The notes under the pieces are model-generated. The model had not been told where the DNA came from and made no database searches. It was given only the letters and a program-made list of their open reading frames with translations. DNA of 9,894 nucleotides from Deltaproteobacteria bacterium (GTDB lineage: Bacteria > Desulfobacterota > JADFXK01), in the NCBI GenBank assembly GCA_015233295.1, contig JADFYC010000111.1:1-9894 (forward strand), given 5' to 3'. The translations under genes and the position numbers were made by a program. Positions 5,847 to 9,894 of this stretch are shown one piece after another (position 1 is the first letter of the stretch; each line of letters begins with the position of its first letter).

Positions 5847-6905
5847 ATGAAGACGGAAACTCGTGAATCGAATAAAAAAGAGGCCATTTATCCCAAGACG
5901 ACGACCTTTCTTTTGGCCACAGCCAGCAAAGACCTTCGTAAAAGTATCATCAGCGCCCTCAATTTTATAGGGTATTCAAAATACTTCTTTGGCCGCACGG
6001 GGACTGAGGCCTGGGAATTTCTCAAGGGGATCCCCATCGATTTTGTGATCGCTGAATGGCAACTTCCGGAGATGGATGGCTTTGTCCTGCTGAAGATCAC
6101 TAAATCCGATGAGACGTTTGCCAATATTCCTTTCGTCCTGATCGCAGATGAGTTGACCAGACAAAAGGTGATTGATGCGGGCAAAGCCGGGGTCAGTGCG
6201 ATCCTCCTTAAGCCCTTGACTATTGGACTTATCCAGGAGAAACTGGAAAAAATTTATGCTCTGTTGGAAGATCCCAGCACGAAGCAAGCTGAAAAACTGA
6301 TCGAAGAAGGTAAGACCTTAAAGTATGACGATGCCTTGTTCAACTTTCGGATCAGTTTCAAAAAAGTCACGACCTTGCTTGAGAGTGCCGAAATCTATTT
6401 CAATATTGGTTACATTATGTTGGGAAAGGGCAAGTATGACGATGCCTTGTTCAACTTTCGCAAAGCTACTCAGATAAACAGCGCTTTCATCAATGCCTAT
6501 AGAATGATGGGCCAGATTTATCAAAAAATGGGCCGGGCCAAGGAGGCCGGCGAGGCCCTGGAGGCTGCCGCCGAATTATATATGGATCAGGACATGTTCG
6601 ATAATGCGGAAAAGATTTATACTGAAATTGCTAAGATAAATCCTGATTCTGTTAACGTTTATAATACCTTGGGGATACTCGCCCGAAAGAAGGGTGATTC
6701 AAAGGTGGCAATGGCTTATTACAAAAAGGCGCTCAAGGTAAACCCACAAGATGAGAATGTGTATTATAATATTGGGCGGCTAAACCTGGACATCAAGCGG
6801 TTTGACGAGGCGCGGAAATCATTTATGGCGGCTCTGAATATTAATCCAGACTTTCGTGAAGCCAGAAATATCCTCCGCTCGCTGGACCTGGGGTTGAGTT
6901 TGTAG
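5847..6905 (+). CDS. degenerate response-regulator receiver domain fused to TPR repeats
   Basis: This is a 352-residue soluble protein. Residues about 18-140 keep the CheY-like receiver pattern: a first strand (TFLLATASKD), the fourth-loop region IDFVIAEWQLPEMDG, and the conserved Lys in LLKPL (K122). The key residues are changed. The phospho-acceptor Asp is Glu (E70 of AEWQLP), the acidic pair after strand 1 is Thr-Ala (25-26), and the usual Thr/Ser of strand 4 is Ala (A100). Phosphorylation by a histidine kinase is therefore unlikely, and Glu may mimic the phosphorylated state. Residues about 147-340 are TPRs; clear 34-residue units are 181-214, 215-248, 269-302 and 303-336, which would bind a partner protein. 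No DNA-binding or enzymatic output domain is present. ATG 5847 is supported by TAAGG at 5835-5839, seven bases upstream. It lies 185 bases after the cyclase gene, beyond the repeat cluster. Its partner is unknown. Confidence 0.88.
   Translation: MKTETRESNKKEAIYPKTTTFLLATASKDLRKSIISALNFIGYSKYFFGRTGTEAWEFLKGIPIDFVIAEWQLPEMDGFVLLKITKSDETFANIPFVLIADELTRQKVIDAGKAGVSAILLKPLTIGLIQEKLEKIYALLEDPSTKQAEKLIEEGKTLKYDDALFNFRISFKKVTTLLESAEIYFNIGYIMLGKGKYDDALFNFRKATQINSAFINAYRMMGQIYQKMGRAKEAGEALEAAAELYMDQDMFDNAEKIYTEIAKINPDSVNVYNTLGILARKKGDSKVAMAYYKKALKVNPQDENVYYNIGRLNLDIKRFDEARKSFMAALNINPDFREARNILRSLDLGLSL
6321..6460 (+). repeat. 29-bp perfect direct repeat inside the receiver–TPR gene
   Basis: The 29 bases at 6321-6349 and 6432-6460 are identical and both read KYDDALFNFR. 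The offset is 111 bases, which is 37 codons and so in frame, three more than one TPR unit. Other TPR units in the gene are not alike at the DNA level, so this is a recent duplication or gene conversion, or an assembly error. Confidence 0.85.
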
Positions 6906-6941
6906 GCAGACTATGGCGAGAGCCTGTTGGATATGAACAAC

Positions 6942-6960
6942 TAACTGTTACGTATAGTTA
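6942..6960. repeat. imperfect 19-bp palindrome
   Basis: TAACTGTTACGTATAGTTA pairs its outer five bases exactly and further positions with one G·T pair. It lies 37 bases after the receiver–TPR gene. It may be a weak binding site or a decayed heptamer array, since it contains GTTACGT. Confidence 0.25.
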
Positions 6961-6997
6961 TTGCTGCTCTTAGAATTGCCCTTAACCGTCTGGTTAT

Positions 6998-7046
6998 CGC
7001 AAACCCGTAACTCGCAACTCGAGACCGGAAATCCGCAATTCGGAAT
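6998..7046 (-). repeat. heptamer array, NNGYAAC orientation (7 degenerate units)
   Basis: CGCAAAC, CCGTAAC, TCGCAAC, TCGAGAC, CGGAAAT, CCGCAAT and TCGGAAT keep an exact 7-base period upstream of the alcohol dehydrogenase gene. A lone plus-type unit GTTATCG precedes it, overlapping its first bases. This is the most diverged of the arrays. Confidence 0.55.
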
Positions 7047-7135
7047 AACTAATCGCTTTTGTTTCTTAATTTATACCGGCGGGACACGCCCAAAGAGCCT
7101 TGCCCGACCGGTTTTGGAGAAGGGAGTACATTCAC

Positions 7136-8320
7136 ATGTCACAAATATTTAGTTTGCAAGGGGCCCGCAAGATAATTTTCGGATGCGGGTCGGTCAGCCA
7201 GATCGCTCAGGAAGCTAAATTCCTTAAAGGGACAAAAGTCCTCCTGGTGGTGGATCAGCAAATCGCCCAACTCAACCTTATGGATAAGGTTATCGCTCCG
7301 TTGAAGGGATCGGATCTGCCAGTTGTCGTCTATTCCGGGGTATTGCCGGAACCGTCCCCCCAGATGGCTGAAGATGCCGCGGTCATGGCCAAAACCAATG
7401 GATGCGACCTGGTCATCGGACTGGGTGGCGGTAGCGCCCTGGATGTGGCTAAGGCTGCCGCCATGTTGGTTGTACATGGTGGTAAAATAGAACAATATGC
7501 CGGCCAAGACCTGGTTCCCGGTCCGGGCTTGCCGACTATTATGATTCCCACCACGGCCGGTACGGGCAGCGAGGTGACCAGAACGTCGGTGTTTACCTTC
7601 CGAGAGCAAAAACGCAAAGCCGGAGTGAATAGCCCGCACCTTTACCCTCTGACCGCCGTGTTGGACCCGGAATTGACCTACACGGTGCCACCCCTGGTAA
7701 CGGCTTATACGGGGATGGATGCCCTGACTCATGCCATTGAATCTTTTACTTCAAACGCGGCCAACCCGATCACCGATGTGTATTCCCTGAGAGCAATTGA
7801 ACTGATTGCCCAGAGCCTTCGGCCTGCCGTATTAAACGGGAAGGATGCCAAAGCCAGAGAAAATATGCTGATGGGCAGTTTATTGGCCGGCTTGGGCTTG
7901 ACAGGATCGGGTGTCGGCGCGGCTCACGCTCTGGCTTATCCTCTGGGCGCGGAATATGGTCTGCCCCACGGTTTGGCCAACGCTTTCCTGCTGGCCGAGG
8001 TGATGGAATTCAATCATGTCGTGAACTTGGAAAAATTTGCCCAGATTACTTGGGCCATGGGTGAAAACACCGATGACTTGTCAGTGAGACAGGCGGCGGC
8101 TATGGCTTCTGAATTGGTAACGGAGCTTTTTGAGGATATCGGGTTGGATAGGCAACTTTACGAGACCAGGATTCCCCCTTCCCGGTACCCGGAACTGGCC
8201 GTGGAGGCGATGAAGGTTACCCGCCCGGTTGAGAATAATCCCCGGTTAATTAATGCCGAACAGGCCGTAGGTATTTACGAAGCCGTGTTTGGTGAAGAGG
8301 ATTTTGATGAGGTCGGGTAA
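7136..8320 (+). CDS. iron-containing (group III) alcohol dehydrogenase
   Basis: This is an NAD(P)-dependent oxidoreductase interconverting an alcohol and an aldehyde, 394 residues, cytoplasmic, of normal length for the family. The nucleotide-binding motif GLGGGSALDVAK spans 95-106, followed by PTTAGTGSEVT (138-148). The four metal ligands can be read as D195 and H199 in GMDALTHAIE, H264 in GAAHALAYPLG, and H278 in LPHGLAN, so the enzyme should be active. ATG 7136 is chosen because AGGGAG (7121-7126) lies nine bases upstream; an in-frame TTG at 7100 would add 12 residues with no family similarity. kdsB follows 39 bases later, so the two are probably co-transcribed. That neighbour suggests sugar or envelope metabolism, possibly a KdnB-like Kdo 8-oxidase, but by memory the sequence looks closer to general butanol or 1,3-propanediol dehydrogenases. 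The substrate is unknown. Confidence 0.92.
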   Translation: MSQIFSLQGARKIIFGCGSVSQIAQEAKFLKGTKVLLVVDQQIAQLNLMDKVIAPLKGSDLPVVVYSGVLPEPSPQMAEDAAVMAKTNGCDLVIGLGGGSALDVAKAAAMLVVHGGKIEQYAGQDLVPGPGLPTIMIPTTAGTGSEVTRTSVFTFREQKRKAGVNSPHLYPLTAVLDPELTYTVPPLVTAYTGMDALTHAIESFTSNAANPITDVYSLRAIELIAQSLRPAVLNGKDAKARENMLMGSLLAGLGLTGSGVGAAHALAYPLGAEYGLPHGLANAFLLAEVMEFNHVVNLEKFAQITWAMGENTDDLSVRQAAAMASELVTELFEDIGLDRQLYETRIPPSRYPELAVEAMKVTRPVENNPRLINAEQAVGIYEAVFGEEDFDEVG

Positions 8321-8359
8321 CTCTCAATTAGTGATTGTGAATGGAAAAAAGGATCATCA

Positions 8360-9100
8360 ATGAAAATTGTCGCCGTTATTCCCGCCCGATACGGGTCCCA
8401 TCGGTTTGCCGGTAAGCCACTGGCTGATATCGCCGGTAAGCCGATGATTGTTCATGTGTATGAACGAGCCGCGTCTTCGGCCATCTTAGATGATTTGCTT
8501 GTGGCCACGGATGACGAGCGGATTGCCGAGGCCGTGACTCGGACAAACGGCCGGGCGGTGATGACGGCGAAGACCCATCGATCTGGAACGGATAGAATCG
8601 CTGAAGCTGTGGCCGGTCTGAACCTTGACCCGATGGATATTGTGATCAATATTCAGGCTGACCAACCATTGTTTGACCACCGGAGTATCGAACAGGTGAT
8701 CCGCCCCCTGACTGCCGACGTCGGTCTGCCCATGTCCACTTTGATCTATCGTATCACTGATGAACAGGAGATAAACGACCCCAATAACGTCAAAGTGGTG
8801 ATGGCGGTGGATGGTTCGGCGTTATATTTTTCCCGATCTCGGATCCCTTACCTGCGGGGCTGTCCGGGTACGATACCGTTCTATAAACATCTGGGAATTT
8901 ACGCGTATCGGCGGCATTTTCTAACTACCTTCGTCCAACTGCCTGAAGGACAATTGGAATCATTGGAAAAATTGGAACAGTTGCGCGCCCTGGAAAATGG
9001 TTTCCGGATTATGGCCGTCCAAACCGAATATGACTCGCCGGAGGTAGACACACCGGAACAATTGGCCCGGGTGGCCGAAATTTTGAACGGCCTCCATTAG
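8360..9100 (+). CDS. kdsB: 3-deoxy-manno-octulosonate cytidylyltransferase (CMP-Kdo synthetase)
   Basis: It couples CTP to Kdo, or to an amino-Kdo analogue, giving the CMP-sugar used to build the LPS inner core; it acts in the cytoplasm. It has 246 residues, standard for KdsB. Motifs in order are VIPARYGSHRFAGKPL (6-21; CTP site, R10, K19), HRSGTDRIAEA (73-83), IVINIQADQPL (94-104) with the metal-binding D101, PNNVKVV (141-147), YFSRSRIPY (156-164), YKHLGIYAYRR (175-185), LEKLEQLRALENG (202-214) and DSPEVDTPEQL (225-235) with the second metal ligand D230. Two motif positions differ from E. coli KdsB: GDEP is ADQP here, and the usual GVDTPEDL is EVDTPEQL. The start is supported by AAGGA at 8349-8353, six bases upstream. 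It sits between the alcohol dehydrogenase and a coiled-coil gene. kdsA, kdsD and waaA are not in the window. Confidence 0.95.
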   Translation: MKIVAVIPARYGSHRFAGKPLADIAGKPMIVHVYERAASSAILDDLLVATDDERIAEAVTRTNGRAVMTAKTHRSGTDRIAEAVAGLNLDPMDIVINIQADQPLFDHRSIEQVIRPLTADVGLPMSTLIYRITDEQEINDPNNVKVVMAVDGSALYFSRSRIPYLRGCPGTIPFYKHLGIYAYRRHFLTTFVQLPEGQLESLEKLEQLRALENGFRIMAVQTEYDSPEVDTPEQLARVAEILNGLH

Positions 9101-9125
9101 CAGGAGCTACCGTGAGGTCTTCTTG

Positions 9126-9713
9126 ATGTCGGAGCCGCTTATTTGTTCTAATAATCCTGAACTGAACGTCGATGAATTAATGACCCGAGTAAAGGCCGAA
9201 GCGACCCGGATCAGGCACCCGAATTGGAACCCTTCAGGCGTTGAGACATTGAGGCCGACCGGGGAAATGACCTCAGCTCCTGCCATCATCGACCTGTCGG
9301 CGACTCGAACCGTTATTGCCACGGCTGAATCTGAAGCCGGTCTCTGCGTTGACCCTCCGCGTTTAGTTCGCTTCCGTGGTCTTACCGGGTTTATCGCTCG
9401 ATGGGTCGGCAAGATCGTGCTATTCCTATCCCTGTTCATCATCAACCGGCAAAGAGCCTTTAATACCGCGGTCGTGTACGCCCTGAGGAGTTTGACTGAT
9501 CACCTGGACACCCTAAATTCAACGGCAGTTAATCGGTTGCATTCCCAGATGAATACCGCACTGGCTGAAATTGATGCCGTCAAATCCGAGTACTCGCAGG
9601 CCGTGGCTCAGCTCAAATCCGAACACGATGAGATGAAAAAAGAGATTGATGCCGTCAAATCCGAACAGGCCCAGATAAGAAACCAGATAAGAAAGGGGAT
9701 AGCCCCATCCTGA
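9126..9713 (+). CDS. hypothetical protein with hydrophobic segment and C-terminal coiled coil
   Basis: This 195-residue protein is not assigned to a named family. Residues 13-30 (LNVDELMTRVKAEATRIR) form a charged helix; 31-85 look flexible and Pro/Thr-rich. A hydrophobic stretch follows at 93-107 (WVGKIVLFLSLFIIN), long enough for a short membrane or amphipathic helix. Residues about 110-192 are predicted by eye to be coiled coil, with (E)IDAVKSE at 148-155 and 173-180, and LKSEH between them. The arrangement VDELM…RV, a basic/hydrophobic patch, then RAFNTAVVYALRSLTDHLDTL resembles the N-terminal leader I associate with methyltransferases or glycosyltransferases of polysaccharide clusters, here without any catalytic domain. 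ATG 9126 is chosen with GAGG at 9114-9117, eight bases upstream. It starts 25 bases after kdsB, so it is probably in the same operon and related to envelope sugars. Codon use looks like its neighbours. Confidence 0.72.
   Translation: MSEPLICSNNPELNVDELMTRVKAEATRIRHPNWNPSGVETLRPTGEMTSAPAIIDLSATRTVIATAESEAGLCVDPPRLVRFRGLTGFIARWVGKIVLFLSLFIINRQRAFNTAVVYALRSLTDHLDTLNSTAVNRLHSQMNTALAEIDAVKSEYSQAVAQLKSEHDEMKKEIDAVKSEQAQIRNQIRKGIAPS
9570..9664 (+). repeat. 20-bp perfect direct repeat in the coiled-coil gene
   Basis: ATTGATGCCGTCAAATCCGA occurs at 9570-9589 and again at 9645-9664, 75 bases (25 codons) apart, with a shorter relative (CAAATCCGA) at 9613-9621. The coiled-coil region has grown by internal duplication. 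Confidence 0.85.
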
Positions 9714-9765
9714 CCAGGCTTAACTATACTTGACACGGCCATAATTGGCGCTTCTGAGAGCATCT

Positions 9766-9837
9766 GTTGCTGGTTGCTTGTTACGTGATTACTCGTTGAA
9801 GACAACCAGCAACAAGCAACGAGAAACCAGCAACACG
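9766..9837. repeat. convergent heptamer arrays forming an imperfect long hairpin
   Basis: Plus-type units GTTGCTG, GTTGCTT, GTTACGT and GATTACT (9766-9793) are followed, after CGTTGAAGA, by reverse-type units CAACCAG, CAACAAG, CAACGAG, AAACCAG and CAACACG (9803-9837). The arms (9766-9798 and 9803-9834) can fold as an imperfect hairpin with a 4-base loop. There is no T-run after it. It begins 53 bases after the coiled-coil gene; the remaining bases to the window edge show no gene. Confidence 0.72.
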
Positions 9838-9894
9838 AGATAGCTGCCAGTCGCGGAATCAATACAAGAACATCGGCTTGCCTTCCATATTCCA

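Noticed and set aside
7139..7732. Long minus-strand open frame (197 codons) opposite the alcohol dehydrogenase
   Set aside because: It is antisense to a gene with all family motifs, reads as His/Gly/Arg-rich sequence with no recognisable domain, and has no ribosome site.
9696..9707. GGGG-ATAG-CCCC hairpin at the end of the coiled-coil gene
   Set aside because: It has a four-base stem only, lies within coding sequence and has no T-run.
9725..9735. TATACT and TTGACA hexamers after the coiled-coil gene
   Set aside because: They lie in the wrong order relative to each other, and neither has a partner hexamer at proper spacing.

Overview
The window looks like a stretch of a Gram-negative, roughly 50% GC chromosome. 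A Desulfobacterota-like (deltaproteobacterial) bacterium, or a genome from a related environmental lineage, fits best. This is an inference from gene style: long TPR proteins, a receiver–TPR protein, an acyl-CoA synthetase, an iron-dependent alcohol dehydrogenase, and a CMP-Kdo synthetase that implies an LPS outer membrane. No rRNA or other strict taxonomic marker is present.

Layout. At 1-1020 (minus) lies the N-terminal two thirds of an AMP-forming acyl-CoA synthetase that runs off the left edge. A 372-base divergent intergenic region separates it from six plus-strand genes. These are a TPR protein with a glycosyltransferase-like C-terminus (1393-3141); a class I adenylate cyclase, CyaA-type (3490-5661); a degenerate response-regulator receiver fused to TPRs (5847-6905); an iron-containing alcohol dehydrogenase (7136-8320); KdsB, which activates Kdo or a Kdo analogue with CMP (8360-9100); and a small protein with a hydrophobic stretch and a C-terminal coiled coil (9126-9713). 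The last three are closely spaced (39 and 25 bases) and are probably one transcript. The first three are separated by repeat-rich gaps of 185-348 bases.

How they may work together. The adenylate cyclase makes cAMP. The pseudo-receiver/TPR protein after it has lost the phospho-accepting Asp (it is Glu) and the acidic pair, so it may be a phosphorylation-independent scaffold. Any link between the two is inferred from position only. The ADH–KdsB–coiled-coil group points to envelope polysaccharide work. The KdsB has a DQP motif and a DSPEVDTPE motif that, from memory, recall the Kdo8N-type enzyme of Shewanella, but the ADH beside it looks generic.

The most unusual non-coding signal is a family of degenerate 7-base tandem repeats (GTTRCNN, complement NNGYAAC) in four of the intergenic regions. 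In three of them a plus-oriented array is followed by a minus-oriented one, so the pair can fold back on itself. Between one such pair sits a 21-bp inverted-repeat element whose arms each hold the palindrome GTCAATG-N-CATTGAC. I found no tRNA, rRNA, CRISPR array, transposase gene or known riboswitch.
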